Positions 1 through 9,147 of a DNA stretch of 64,000 nt are shown here, one piece after another (the stretch's first letter is position 1; every line of letters begins with the position of its first letter). A program made the translations under genes and the position numbers. The stretch covers positions 372,001 to 436,000 of the forward strand of contig JACJIB010000003.1 of assembly GCA_014138645.1 (NCBI GenBank), in the 5' to 3' direction. The stretch comes from Methylorubrum thiocyanatum (GTDB taxonomy: Bacteria > Pseudomonadota > Alphaproteobacteria > Rhizobiales > Beijerinckiaceae). Under the pieces are notes generated by a model. The model was not told where the DNA came from. It saw nothing but the letters and a program-made list of their open reading frames with translations, and made no database searches.

Positions 1-1
1 C

Positions 2-358
2 GCGCCCACCGAGGAAGAAGCCGCGGCCCTGCGCGATCTGTCCGAGACGCTCAAGGAGCACGAGGGCTCGACCGATCCGGAGGCGCTGCAGGCGGTGGTC
101 TACGAGGTCGGCCGGCGCCACTTCCCCGACCTGTCGGGCAAGGCCAAGAGCCCGGACGGGCGGCCCGGCGTGTCGAAGACGTGGTTCGCCTCGATCTACA
201 ACGTGCTGTTCGGCGAGGCGCAGGGCCCGCGCTTCGGCTCGTTCATCGCGCTCTACGGCGTGGCCGGCACGCGGGCGCTGATCGAGAAGGCGCTGAGCGG
301 CGCGCTGGTGGCCGAACATGCGGCCTTCCTCGACAGCCGCAAGGCCGCGGCGGAGTGA
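2..358 (+). CDS. lysK: Lysyl-tRNA synthetase, class I (C-terminal part)
   Basis: This is the last 118 codons of a frame that is already open at the window edge. The C-terminal stretch has the pattern of the anticodon-binding helical cage of class I (archaeal-type) lysyl-tRNA synthetases, including RPGVSKTWFASIYNVLFGEAQGPR and an ending around GTRALIEKAL. That class replaces the class II enzyme in many alphaproteobacteria. The catalytic Rossmann domain and its signature motifs lie outside the window, so the call rests on the tail alone. The enzyme would charge tRNA-Lys in the cytoplasm. The gene ends at TGA 356-358, and a minus-strand toxin gene follows convergently after 57 bases. Confidence 0.8.
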   Translation, partial: APTEEEAAALRDLSETLKEHEGSTDPEALQAVVYEVGRRHFPDLSGKAKSPDGRPGVSKTWFASIYNVLFGEAQGPRFGSFIALYGVAGTRALIEKALSGALVAEHAAFLDSRKAAAE

Positions 359-415
359 GTTGGCGCGGGGCGGTGGGAGGGTAAGCCGCGCTCTCGCCCT
401 CCCTTCGCCCGATCC

Positions 416-835
416 TCATACCGCCCAGGGATTGATGATCGCGACACCGGTCGGCTCGAAATCGGCAACGTTCCGGGTCACGACCGACATCCCGTGCACG
501 AGTGCTGTCGCGGCAATGAACGCATCGCGCTCGCTTCGCCGGTCGGGAACGTGCAACCGGGCGCACCGCCGAGCGACGGCGACATCGACCGGCAGCGTCC
601 GGCTGGAAAACTCCGGCAGAACGTTCTTTTCCAGCCAAGCGCGAAGCACCGAGCCTTGGGCAGCATCCTTTCGCTCAAGCGCAAGGATGCCGAGTTCCAG
701 TTCCAAGATCGTCACGGCTGACAGGAACAGCGCGCTGGCATCGACCGTCTTCTCGAAAGCGGCGACACCGGGATCGGCCCGGCCGGAGCGGACCTTCCGC
801 AACTCGGACACGACGCAGGTGTCGAGGACGTACAT
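416..835 (-). CDS. Type II toxin, VapC/FitB-like PIN-domain ribonuclease
   Basis: The 139-residue protein is a single PIN domain of usual length. The acidic positions of the Mg-dependent RNase site are visible: Asp5 in MYVLDTC, Glu45 in TILE, Asp104 in ERDAFIAA and Asp125 in NVADFE. Toxins of this family cleave tRNA or rRNA and are held inactive by the cognate antitoxin. Its ATG overlaps the antitoxin stop by one base (TGATG), so the pair is translationally coupled, antitoxin first. The PIN fold is clear. The RNA target cannot be read from sequence. Confidence 0.9.
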   Translation of the reverse strand: MYVLDTCVVSELRKVRSGRADPGVAAFEKTVDASALFLSAVTILELELGILALERKDAAQGSVLRAWLEKNVLPEFSSRTLPVDVAVARRCARLHVPDRRSERDAFIAATALVHGMSVVTRNVADFEPTGVAIINPWAV

Positions 836-1089
836 CAGGAGAAATCGGCCGGTCGGCTTGCGATGTTCGCGCGCGGAGGCTCGAAATCGATCTCCGCGGC
901 GCCCGGCATGTCCAGGGCTTCAGCGATGCTGCGCCGCTGCCTCGTCAGCCGTCGATATTCCTCGATGCTCAACAGAACATGGGCAGGTTTACCGCGGTCG
1001 GTGATGAACACGGGACCGTTCTCCGCGGCCTTCTTGGCACGGCTCACGTCCTGATTCAGCTCGCGGCTGGAGAGTGTCGTGATGGTCAT
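835..1089 (-). CDS. Phd/YefM-family antitoxin
   Basis: The 84-residue protein starts MTITTLSSRELNQDVSRAKK, the typical Phd/YefM DNA-binding N-terminus (residues about 1-50, including ITDRGKPAHVLLSIEEYRRL). The variable C-terminal tail would wrap the toxin. It is the first gene of the pair and should both neutralise the downstream PIN toxin and repress the operon. A perfect inverted repeat lies 26 bases upstream of its start, at 1115-1140, and is the likely operator. Family assignment is firm; pairing with the PIN toxin is by adjacency and the one-base overlap. Confidence 0.9.
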   Translation of the reverse strand: MTITTLSSRELNQDVSRAKKAAENGPVFITDRGKPAHVLLSIEEYRRLTRQRRSIAEALDMPGAAEIDFEPPRANIASRPADFS

Positions 1090-1114
1090 GAGGGCACCCG
1101 CATAACGCGCGATC

Positions 1115-1140
1115 AGGATGTAGGTTTGTTACTACATCCT
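1115..1140. promoter_or_regulatory. Palindromic operator candidate of the Phd/VapC operon
   Basis: AGGATGTAG (1115-1123) and CTACATCCT (1132-1140) form a perfect 9-bp inverted repeat with an 8-base spacer. A further partial copy, ATGTA, sits at 1143-1147. It lies just upstream of the antitoxin start on the minus strand, where an autoregulating antitoxin would bind. The repeat is seen directly. Its role is inferred from position. Confidence 0.65.
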
Positions 1141-1211
1141 AGATGTAAGAACAATCTCGCCCAGCAGGAGACGGTACGGATCGTGGGCCTGAGCGTTCCG
1201 GCTGCGACGCA

Positions 1212-1601
1212 TCAGCGTCGCCGCGTTCCAGCGTCCAATCCCGCCGCCAGTCCGATGCCGACGGCGTAGGCGACTACGTTCCAGACAGAAAAGATGCGGC
1301 CTAGCAGCAGCTGACCCGCCAGCGTGCGGCGGAACGCATCGAGCTCCGGTGTGTGAACGAGGCGGAACAGCTCCACCAGCACCGCGAGCGCCAGGGCGAC
1401 GGCGGCGAGCCGACCGGTCGCGGCGCGCGGGCGGACGAGGGCGACGAGCCCGTAGACCATCGCGCCCCACAGCACCGAGCCCGCATACTTCATGACCTCC
1501 CGCGGCAGGCCGAGCGGCAGGAGGCGCACGCCGATGCCGGCCGCGATCACGATCAGGATGGCGGCCAGCAGGCCGAGGCGGCGGGTCTGGGGGCTCGGCA
1601 T
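1212..1601 (-). CDS. DUF2809-like small integral membrane protein
   Basis: The 129-residue protein has about four hydrophobic segments: LGLLAAILIVIAAGIGV, VLWGAMVYGLVALV, LAAVALALAVLVELF and VVAYAVGIGLAAGL. The central segment carries the motif VELFRLVHTPELDAFRRT, which is typical of DUF2809 proteins. The start was chosen at ATG 1601 because the frame upstream has no membrane or domain logic. It is transcribed away from prfB, the starts lying 76 bases apart, and both promoters must lie in that gap. Function unknown. Confidence 0.7.
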   Translation of the reverse strand: MPSPQTRRLGLLAAILIVIAAGIGVRLLPLGLPREVMKYAGSVLWGAMVYGLVALVRPRAATGRLAAVALALAVLVELFRLVHTPELDAFRRTLAGQLLLGRIFSVWNVVAYAVGIGLAAGLDAGTRRR

Positions 1602-1677
1602 GAGGGCGCGGCGGTTTACAGGGCGGGAACCGCCCGGTATCACCCCCGGCCACACCGACATACGAGTTTCACACCAG

Positions 1678-2806
1678 ATGCGCGCCGAGATCGAGCAGGC
1701 CTCGGATGCCGCCAAGCAGTCTATAGGGCTGCTGAGGAGGCATCTTTGACTGGGACACCGTCGATAAACGCCTCGCGGAGCTGAACGCCGCGTCCGAGAA
1801 CCCCGACCTCTGGAACGATCCGGAGGCCGCGCAGAAGGTCATGCGCGAGCGTCAGGAGCTCGACGAGGCCGTCACCGCGATCAAGAAGCTCGAGCAGGAT
1901 CTCGAGGACGCCGTGACGCTGATCGAACTCGGCGAGATGGAGGGCGACCAAGCCTCCATCACCGAGGGCGAGAACGCGATCAAGGCGGTCGAGAAGGAGG
2001 CCGCGAGCCGGCAGGTCGAGACCCTGCTCTCGGGCGAGGCCGACGGCTTCGACACCTATCTCGAAGTCCATGCGGGTGCCGGCGGCACCGAGAGCCAGGA
2101 CTGGGCCAACATGCTCCAGCGCATGTATGCCCGCTGGGCCGAACGGCGGAAGTTCAAGGTCGAGATCGTCGAGATGACCGACGGCGAAGAGGCCGGGATC
2201 AAGGGCGCCACGCTCCTGATCAAGGGCCACAACGCCTATGGCTGGCTCAAGACCGAATCGGGCGTGCACCGGCTGGTGCGGATCTCGCCCTACGATTCGA
2301 ATGCGCGGCGGCACACGAGCTTCGCGTCCGTCTGGGTCTATCCGGTCATCGACGACCGAATCGAGATCGAGATCAAGGAATCCGACTGCCGCATCGACAC
2401 CTACCGGTCGTCGGGTGCGGGCGGCCAGCACGTCAACACGACCGATTCGGCGGTGCGCATCACGCACAATCCGACCGGCATCGTGGTGGCCTGCCAGCAG
2501 GAGCGCTCGCAGCACAAGAACCGGGCCACCGCCTGGAACATGCTGCGCGCCCGCCTCTACGAGGCCGAGTTGAAGAAGCGCGAGGAGAAGGCCAACGCCG
2601 AGGCCGCCTCCAAGACGGAGATCGGCTGGGGCCACCAGATCCGATCCTACGTGCTTCAGCCGTACCAGCTCGTCAAAGACCTGCGCACCGGCACGCAGTC
2701 CACCGACCCGGACGAGGTGCTCGACGGCGACCTCGACCCGTTCATGGAAGCCTCGCTGGCGCAACGCGTCTTCGGCGGCGGCGAAGAGGTCGCGGACATC
2801 GACTGA
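1678..2806 (+). CDS. prfB: Peptide chain release factor 2 (programmed +1 frameshift)
   Basis: RF2 ends translation at UGA and UAA. The gene reads 1678-1746, skips T1747, then continues 1748-2806, giving 375 residues. The zero frame stops at TGA 1747-1749 after 23 codons, and the downstream frame has no plausible start until well inside the conserved protein. The peptidyl-hydrolysis motif GGQ is at about residues 248-250. The stop-recognition tripeptide, SPF in E. coli, reads SPY at about 203-205 within [17 protein letters not shown]2 level would be self-regulated, because UGA recognition by RF2 competes with the frameshift. A terminator-like hairpin follows the stop. Confidence 0.97.
1735..1750 (+). 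promoter_or_regulatory. prfB programmed frameshift site
   Basis: AGGAGG (1735-1740), three bases, then CTT TGA C (1744-1750). This is the canonical RF2 arrangement: an internal Shine-Dalgarno sequence three bases before the slippery CTT, then an in-frame UGA in the poor C context. E. coli has the same spacing. Here the internal Shine-Dalgarno is a perfect match. Confidence 0.97.
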
Positions 2807-2812
2807 TTGTTG

Positions 2813-2840
2813 GGTGGTCCCGGCCTTCGTCGGGACCGCC
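2813..2840 (+). terminator. Hairpin after prfB
   Basis: GGTGGTCCCG (2813-2822) pairs with CGGGACCGCC (2831-2840), with one wobble/mismatch and an 8-base loop, starting 7 bases after the prfB stop. No T-run follows, so it may be a weak or Rho-assisted terminator. Confidence 0.5.
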
Positions 2841-2897
2841 GCTTTCGCCGCATCGCCGACACTCCGCTCGATATGTTTCGAAAGAACCGGGCGGCGA

Positions 2898-4073
2898 TCA
2901 GTCCGCGAAGACGAGCTGCGCGCCAGCCCTCAGGAACCGCTGCGGATCGACCGGTTCGCCGTCGATGCGGGTCTCGTAGTGCAGGTGGCTGCCGGTCGAG
3001 CGGCCCGTCGAGCCGGCAAATCCCACGACGCTCCCCGCATCGACCTGCTGCCCGACCGAGACCGCACTCGCCGAGAGGTGCGCGTAGCGGGTGACGAGGC
3101 CGCGGCCGTGATCGACCTCGACCATGTTGCCGTAGCCGCCGGCATATTCGGATGCCGTCACCCGCCCGGCGGCGGTGGCCTGGACCGGGGCACCGGTCTC
3201 GGCACGCATGTCCACGCCCGTATGCAGGGCGTAGCCGCGGGTGAACGGGTCGAGGCGGGCACCGAAGCTGCTGGTGAAGGCGAGTTCGCCCGGAAGCGGC
3301 TGGCGGAAGGGGAGGGCGGCGGTCACCCGGCGCAGATGCGTCTCCTCCTCGATCCGGCGCCGGGCCTCGACCAGCGCCTGCTCGAAGGCATCGAGCCCGA
3401 GCGGGACCAGGGGGCCGCCGATGCCGCTCGCGGGCGGGTCGAACCGGGCCGGCGAGAGGCCCGTGAGGGCGATCAGGTCGCGGAACCGCTCGGCGCTGCG
3501 CCCCGCCTGCAGGGCGATCCCGGCGACGGACCGCGCCTGCGCCTCGGCGACCCGCTGCAGCCCCGCCTCCAGACGCGACAGGCGCCCGGCCGAATCGCGC
3601 CCGGCGGCCTCGGCCCGATCCTCGCGCCCCATCCGGAGTTCCGGTGTCGGGAACGGCTTCTGCACCCGCGGCGCGGGCTCCGCGACCGGCATCGGCGCCG
3701 GCGGCGGCTCATCGATCGGCGCGGCCGCCCCGCCGAGACCGGAGAGCAGCCCCTGGCGCTTCTCGATCAGGGCCTGCCGTTCGGTCAGTGCCGAGAGCCG
3801 GTTCTCGACGCTGCCGCGCTCCGCGCTGCGCTCGGCCGCCGTCCGGTCGAGGGCGCGCTGGAGCGTGCCGAGCCGCTCCTCGTAGGCGAACTGCATCGCG
3901 CTCTGGCGGGAGACGAAGCGGGCCAGAACTTCGTCGTGGAAAACGAGGTAGTAGCTCGCGGCCCCCGCCCAGAGCGTCGAGAGGACCAGTCCGAGGCTCA
4001 GGGTGACCAGAAGACGATGCTGAAGGAGGGGCGTGAGGCCGGCGCTGCGGCGGCCTTGGGCAGTCGATGGCAT
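2898..4073 (-). CDS. M23 (LytM-type) metallopeptidase, membrane-anchored
   Basis: The 391-residue protein has an N-terminal membrane segment (about residues 20-46, LLVTLSLGLVLSTLWAGAA). A likely coiled coil follows (about 60-120, rich in E, R and A), then a proline-rich linker and a C-terminal LytM/M23 domain (about 250-385). Zinc-site residues are visible: His284 and Asp288 in HTGVD, and His363 in HLHYE. M23 enzymes cut peptidoglycan cross-bridges in the periplasm, and the coiled-coil form recalls EnvC/NlpD-type regulators. Since the zinc residues are kept, it may be active. It is convergent with prfB; the start at 4073 gives a good signal anchor. Confidence 0.88.
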   Translation of the reverse strand: MPSTAQGRRSAGLTPLLQHRLLVTLSLGLVLSTLWAGAASYYLVFHDEVLARFVSRQSAMQFAYEERLGTLQRALDRTAAERSAERGSVENRLSALTERQALIEKRQGLLSGLGGAAAPIDEPPPAPMPVAEPAPRVQKPFPTPELRMGREDRAEAAGRDSAGRLSRLEAGLQRVAEAQARSVAGIALQAGRSAERFRDLIALTGLSPARFDPPASGIGGPLVPLGLDAFEQALVEARRRIEEETHLRRVTAALPFRQPLPGELAFTSSFGARLDPFTRGYALHTGVDMRAETGAPVQATAAGRVTASEYAGGYGNMVEVDHGRGLVTRYAHLSASAVSVGQQVDAGSVVGFAGSTGRSTGSHLHYETRIDGEPVDPQRFLRAGAQLVFAD

Positions 4074-4251
4074 GGCACGTCGAAGGTTACGGTGACGCGC
4101 TCGATCACAGCTGATTAAGGTTAAGGAAGATTATCGCATCGTTTCGGGACGGACAGTCCGGACGACGCACCGTGCCGCCGCAACCGCAGGCCCGTCTCCC
4201 GAGAGTTGAGGGCCAGCTCCCGGGATCCGGCACGCGGTCGATGATCTGCCG

Positions 4252-4719
4252 TTACGCGAGGGCCTGGGCGGCGGCCAGAACCTCCTCGACATGGCCCGGC
4301 ACCTTCACCTTGTTCCAAACCCGGGCGATCCGTCCCTCCCGGTCGATGAGCAGGGTCGTGCGCTCGACGCCCATGTATTTCCGGCCATACATGCTTTTCT
4401 CGACCCAGACCCCGTAGGTCTCCAGCATCGATTTCGCCTCGTCGGAGGCGAGCAGAAAGGTCAAGCCGTACTTCGCCCTGAACTTATCGTGGCTTTTCAC
4501 GGAGTCGGGTGAGACGCCGATCACCGTCGCCCCGGCGGCGGCGAAGGCGTCGCTCTGGGCGTTGAAGTTCTGTGCCTCCAAGGTGCAACCGCTCGTGTCG
4601 TCCTTGGGATAGAAATAAAGCACGATCTTGTGACCACGCAGGCTTTCGAGAGAGATGGTCTCTCCACCCGCTCCGGGTAACGAGAACAGGGGCGCGGCAT
4701 TGCCGGGTTCTAGCGGCAT
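4252..4719 (-). CDS. bcp: Bcp-type thiol peroxidase (peroxiredoxin)
   Basis: The 155-residue protein has the length of Bcp/PrxQ enzymes, which reduce hydroperoxides using thioredoxin. The peroxidatic cysteine is Cys45 in DTSGCTLEAQ. The residue at the E. coli resolving position (Cys50) is Gln here, and no other cysteine follows nearby, so it may act as a 1-Cys enzyme. Start ATG 4719 is preceded by GGAAGG at good spacing. The frame stays open for more than 2 kb upstream, but that part is antisense to the next gene and is not coding. The reading frame ends 178 bases from the M23 gene start. Confidence 0.93.
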   Translation of the reverse strand: MPLEPGNAAPLFSLPGAGGETISLESLRGHKIVLYFYPKDDTSGCTLEAQNFNAQSDAFAAAGATVIGVSPDSVKSHDKFRAKYGLTFLLASDEAKSMLETYGVWVEKSMYGRKYMGVERTTLLIDREGRIARVWNKVKVPGHVEEVLAAAQALA

Positions 4720-4869
4720 CTCGCCTTCCTTTCGGCCGATTGATGGTGTGCCTGAACCCATGCACGCAGACCTCCCGGGACGCCATGTCGGAGTGGCTTG
4801 AATCCTGAGGAAAGACGCCGCGGTGAACGGACCTCCGCCCGAACCTACGGGTGCAGCAGCGAACGAGTG

Positions 4870-7800
4870 ATGGATCAGGAAACGGCCAGGACCCTGCTCC
4901 AGGAAGCCGTCGAGCCTCCTGCGCCGCGCAAAGCGCGTCGCGCGGTGCGCCGTCGTCGGCGGCCGGTGCTCTGGTGCACGCTGCTTCTCATGTTCCTGAT
5001 CGGGCTCGGCAGCGGTCTCGTCGTCCTGCGGCTGTCGCAGGGGCCGCTGCGCATCGATGGCTTGACGCATCAGGTCGCGGATGCGGTGGCGGGCCGCTTC
5101 GGGCCGGGATGGCGCGTGGCCCTGCGCGACAGCGCGCTCGAACTCGACAGCGAATCCTCCCTGGCGCTCAGGGTCGGCGGGCTCGACATCTTCAATCCGG
5201 AGGGCGCGCTGGTGGTCCGCGCGCCGCTCGCGGTGGTCAGCCTCGACACGTGGAGCCTGCTGCGCCTTTCGGTCCAGCCCCGCTCCATCGAGTTCCGCGA
5301 CATCGAGATGACGGCCCTCGTCCACGACGACGGCTCCATCGCCTTCGCGGCGTCGGCGCCGGCGCAAGGGGAGGCGGCCAAGCCCCACACCCTTCCGAGC
5401 GTGGACGCCGCGCGCGGCACCGTCTCGCCGGTCTCGGCGGCGGTCGCCTCGATCTTCGGCGTCGTGCTCGACCCGGCCGGCGTCATCGGCGCCCTCGACC
5501 GGGCGCGGATCACCAACGGACGCCTGACCCTGGTCGACGACGCCCGGCATCAGGCGACCTTCGAGCGGGTGAACGGCCTGTTCCGCCGCGGCACCAGCGA
5601 CGATTCGCGGGTGTTCGAGCTGCGCATCGACGGCCCGCACGGCGAGTGGCGCTTCGGCGGGCGTGTCCACGAGGTGGGGGAGGGGCGGCGCGCGGGCGTC
5701 ATCACCCTCGACGACCTGCCCGTCACCGACCTGCTGCTCCTGTCCGGCCACTCGAAGATGCCGGTCGATACCGACCTCAAGCTCTCGGCCAAGGCCGACG
5801 TGGCCCTGTCGGGCGGGCGCATCGACACGATGAAGGCCGAGGTCAGGACCGGCGGCGGCACGCTCCTCGTCGACGAGAAGGACTTCAACCCGGTCGTCAT
5901 CGACGAGCTGCGCGCCGAGGCGGCCTGGGACGAGGCGCGGCGCGCCCTCGCGATCTCGGCCATCGACTACAAGGGTGGCGGCAACGACGCGCACCTGACC
6001 GGCGCCTTCGCCATCGGCCCGCCCGGCGCCGAGGATGCCTGGACCCTGGACTTCGCCGGCAAGGACGCCCTGCTGCGTGGCGCGGCCCGCAGCGATCCCT
6101 CCTTCCGCATCGGCGAGATCACCGGCCGGCTCACCGGCCGGGCCGGGGGCGTGAACATCGAATCGATCGCGATCGCGGGTGACGGCCTGCACGGCCGCCT
6201 GAGCGGCACGGTCGGCACCCGCGCCGACGACGACGGCCTCACCCTGCACATCGTCGCCAGCGACACCGACGGCCGCAAGGCGCTGCGGCTCTGGCCCGAG
6301 AACATCGCCCCCGGCGTGCGCAACTACCTCGTGGACGAGCTGCGCGGCGGCCGGCTCGATCAGGCCGATATCCAGGTCGACATGAGCGGCCCGGAACTCG
6401 CCGCCGCGACCCACGGCGATCCGATGCCGGACCACGCCCTCAACGTCACCTTCGCGATCTCGGATGCCGGCCTCACGGTCTCGCCGGACGCGCCGCCGCT
6501 GAGCCGCGGGCGCGTCGCCGGCACGATCACCGGCCGCAGCACGACGATCCAGAACGCCACCGCCGATATCCGGCTCTCCGACACCCGGGCGCTGACGATC
6601 TCGGACGCCTCCTTCCTGATCCGCGATCCCGCGCCGGACAAGATCGTCGCCCAGCTCGGCCTGCGCCTGTCCGGATCGGCCGATTCCCTGGCCGCGCTGC
6701 TCGAAACCCCGATGTTCAAGGGGCTCACCGGCGCCGACATCGATCCGTCCACGATCAAGGGCAAGGCGGACTTGCGCCTCGACGTGCCGATCAACCTCAA
6801 GCACATGCCCGATCTGGCCGACATGCCGGTAACGCTCACGGGCACGCTCGCCGATTTCAGCATGGACAAGGCGGTCGGAAAGGACCGCTTCGAGGGGGGC
6901 CGCTTCACGGTCTCGTACGACCGCAGCGGCTTCGCCCTCAAAGGCGACGGAAGGCTGCTCGGCGCGGCGGTGGCCATCGACCTGAAGCAGCCCAAGCCCG
7001 GCAGTCCCGGCGAGGCGGTGGTGAGCCTCGCCCTCGACGACGCCTTCCGGGCCAAGCGCGGCCTGCCGACCGCGCCGCAGCTCGGCGGCGTCATCCCGGC
7101 CCGCGTCGTCATACCGGTGGGACGCCCGGCTTCCGCCGGCAAGCCGCCGGCCCGGGTCGAGGCCGACCTGACCCGCGCCTCGATCAACGGCCTGCTGCCG
7201 GGCTGGAGCAAGCCCGCGGGCAAGGCCGGCCGCCTCGGCTTCACCCTGGTGGAGGGTGCGGGCGGCGGGATGGAGCTGCGCGACATCAACCTCGACGCCG
7301 CTCCGGCGCTCGCCCGCGGCAGTGCCGCGATTTCGGCCGAGGGCAACCTGGAGCGGGCGGACCTGACCGCGCTCAAGATCTCGCCGGGCGACGACATGCG
7401 CGTCAGCCTCGACCGGGCCGGCTCGACCTACAAGGTGGCGGTGAAGGGCGCGGTCATCGATGCGCGGCCCTTCCTCAAGGGCATGACGGACGACGCCAAG
7501 GGCAGCAAGGATCCCGGCAAGGACATCGAGGCGGATGTCGCCGCCAGCATCGTCTCCGGCTTCAACGGCGAATCGCTCACCAACGCGACGCTCAAGGCGA
7601 ACTTCAAGGGCGGCGACCTGCGCGCCGCCCAGTTCAAGGGCCGCTTCGGTGCGGCCCCGCTCAGCGCCGTGGTCCGGAGCGAGCGCGGGGCGCCGCTGCT
7701 CACCCTCGATTCCGTCGATTCCGGCGCGACGCTGCGCTTCCTCGACATCTACAAGCGGATGTATGGCGGGCGGCTCGCGCTCAACGTCTACCTCAACGAC

Positions 7801-8319
7801 GGGCCGCAGGCCGGCGTGGTCCAGATCAAGGACTTCGCCCTGCGCAACGAACCGGCCCTGTCGAGCATCGTCGCGCAGGCGCCGCCGCCCGCGGACGGGC
7901 GGCGGGCGGCCTCCAGCGCCAACGACGTCAACTTCGACAGAATGCGGGCGAACTTCACCCGCAACGGCTCGAAGGTCAGCTTCACCGATGCGGCGATCTC
8001 CAACCCGGCGATGGGATTCACGGCCCAGGGCTGGCTCGACACCGCCAAGGAGCGCACGGAGATCACGGGCGCCTTCGTGCCACTCTACGGGCTCAACAAC
8101 GTCGTGTCGCAGGTACCGCTGATCGGACCTCTGCTCGGCGGCGGCAGCAACGAGGGCCTGTTCGCGGTCAATTTCGCCGTCTCAGGCCCGATCGCCAAGC
8201 CGACGGTCAGCGTGAACCCGCTCTCGGCGGTCGCCCCCGGCTTCCTGCGCAAGCTCTTCGGCGCCGGCGGCGGCGATGCGTTTGCCAATGGCGCGCAACC
8301 GAGTGGACCGGAGCAGTAA
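4870..8319 (+). CDS. Large AsmA-like (YhdP/TamB-type) envelope protein
   Basis: The 1149-residue protein starts with a short basic cytoplasmic tail (KARRAVRRRRRP) and one transmembrane helix (about residues 35-57, VLWCTLLLMFLIGLGSGLVVL). A very long periplasmic part follows, with many repeated beta-strand units and no cysteines of note. The C-terminal 200 residues, ending near LYGLNNVVSQVPLIGPLLGGG, are the AsmA-like C-terminal region with DUF3971-type repeats before it. Proteins of this AsmA/YhdP/TamB group form hydrophobic-groove bridges for phospholipid movement to the outer membrane. ATG 4870 was preferred over an upstream ATG at 4798 because it directly precedes the conserved part. Confidence 0.8.
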   Translation: MDQETARTLLQEAVEPPAPRKARRAVRRRRRPVLWCTLLLMFLIGLGSGLVVLRLSQGPLRIDGLTHQVADAVAGRFGPGWRVALRDSALELDSESSLALRVGGLDIFNPEGALVVRAPLAVVSLDTWSLLRLSVQPRSIEFRDIEMTALVHDDGSIAFAASAPAQGEAAKPHTLPSVDAARGTVSPVSAAVASIFGVVLDPAGVIGALDRARITNGRLTLVDDARHQATFERVNGLFRRGTSDDSRVFELRIDGPHGEWRFGGRVHEVGEGRRAGVITLDDLPVTDLLLLSGHSKMPVDTDLKLSAKADVALSGGRIDTMKAEVRTGGGTLLVDEKDFNPVVIDELRAEAAWDEARRALAISAIDYKGGGNDAHLTGAFAIGPPGAEDAWTLDFAGKDALLRGAARSDPSFRIGEITGRLTGRAGGVNIESIAIAGDGLHGRLSGTVGTRADDDGLTLHIVASDTDGRKALRLWPENIAPGVRNYLVDELRGGRLDQADIQVDMSGPELAAATHGDPMPDHALNVTFAISDAGLTVSPDAPPLSRGRVAGTITGRSTTIQNATADIRLSDTRALTISDASFLIRDPAPDKIVAQLGLRLSGSADSLAALLETPMFKGLTGADIDPSTIKGKADLRLDVPINLKHMPDLADMPVTLTGTLADFSMDKAVGKDRFEGGRFTVSYDRSGFALKGDGRLLGAAVAIDLKQPKPGSPGEAVVSLALDDAFRAKRGLPTAPQLGGVIPARVVIPVGRPASAGKPPARVEADLTRASINGLLPGWSKPAGKAGRLGFTLVEGAGGGMELRDINLDAAPALARGSAAISAEGNLERADLTALKISPGDDMRVSLDRAGSTYKVAVKGAVIDARPFLKGMTDDAKGSKDPGKDIEADVAASIVSGFNGESLTNATLKANFKGGDLRAAQFKGRFGAAPLSAVVRSERGAPLLTLDSVDSGATLRFLDIYKRMYGGRLALNVYLNDGPQAGVVQIKDFALRNEPALSSIVAQAPPPADGRRAASSANDVNFDRMRANFTRNGSKVSFTDAAISNPAMGFTAQGWLDTAKERTEITGAFVPLYGLNNVVSQVPLIGPLLGGGSNEGLFAVNFAVSGPIAKPTVSVNPLSAVAPGFLRKLFGAGGGDAFANGAQPSGPEQ

Positions 8320-8437
8320 GGGCGCGGCCCGGTCGGCCCGTGACGATGACGAACAGCCCTGGCCGGCAAGCGCAGGGCCTCACCACGATGAAGTGCGATG
8401 GCACCCTGCGGTCGAGCATCGAGTGATGGGAGAGGGC

Positions 8438-9013
8438 ATGCCGCGCGGATGGATCCAGGCGCTCGGGTTATCGCTCACCCTCACCATCCTCGGCCCACCC
8501 GCACGCAGTGAGGCGTTCACCGACCCGTCGACCGGATTCTCGGTGACGGTGCCGGCCGGGTTCGCCCTGCGCCCTCCGCGCAAGGATCCGAACCACGAGA
8601 TCCTCGTCGGCATCGTCAGCCTGACCGGGCAACCGCCGGTCGCGGGACGAAGCCACGCGCTCTGCGCCGCAGGGTTCAGACGGAATCCAGAGGGCGCTGT
8701 CGCCTCGCAGGCGGAGTTGAACGCGCTGCCGGCCCTCAAACGCAGGGTGGCCGAAGCCAGGACCGTTCTGGCCGGCCAGGGCCTGGAGACGGAAACCGTC
8801 GATCCGATCGAGAGCAGCGCGTTCGCCGGCTTCGAGATCGTCTCGATCCCGAACAGCGGGCCGGACCACCGGACCATCCGCATCTACATGGCGATCATGG
8901 ACCGCGTCATCGGCCGAACGGACGTCGTCTGCGCGACGACGAAACAGGCGCTGCCGAGCGCCCTGCCGGTGTTTCGCGCGATCCGCGACGGCACGCGCCC
9001 GCCCACGCGGTAG
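8438..9013 (+). CDS. Secreted hypothetical protein
   Basis: The 191-residue protein begins with a signal peptide (MPRGWIQALGLSLTLTILGP, cleavage near ARS-EAF). The mature part starts FTDPSTGFSVTVPAGFAL, a common opening of small periplasmic proteins of Rhizobiales. Two cysteines, at LCAAGF and VVCATT, could form a disulfide. The start at 8438 was chosen because GGGAGAGGG precedes it; ATG 8426 is the alternative. It lies 118 bases after the AsmA-like gene on the same strand and may share its transcript. No function recognised. Confidence 0.7.
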   Translation: MPRGWIQALGLSLTLTILGPPARSEAFTDPSTGFSVTVPAGFALRPPRKDPNHEILVGIVSLTGQPPVAGRSHALCAAGFRRNPEGAVASQAELNALPALKRRVAEARTVLAGQGLETETVDPIESSAFAGFEIVSIPNSGPDHRTIRIYMAIMDRVIGRTDVVCATTKQALPSALPVFRAIRDGTRPPTR

Positions 9014-9147
9014 CAGGATCGAACCCGCGGGGCATCCATGGGTGCCGAGGCCCGGTCACGTCGTGGACGCGCACGATGAGGGGCGATCGACCTCGTCGCG
9101 TCTTCGGACGGCGCGACGGTTCGAGGAACCGTCGCCGGACAGAAACG

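Noticed and set aside
4720..6804. Minus-strand frame open upstream of bcp for about 2 kb
   Set aside because: It is antisense to the AsmA-like gene and has Arg/Gly/Asp-rich noise. The Bcp family start with a good ribosome site is at 4719.
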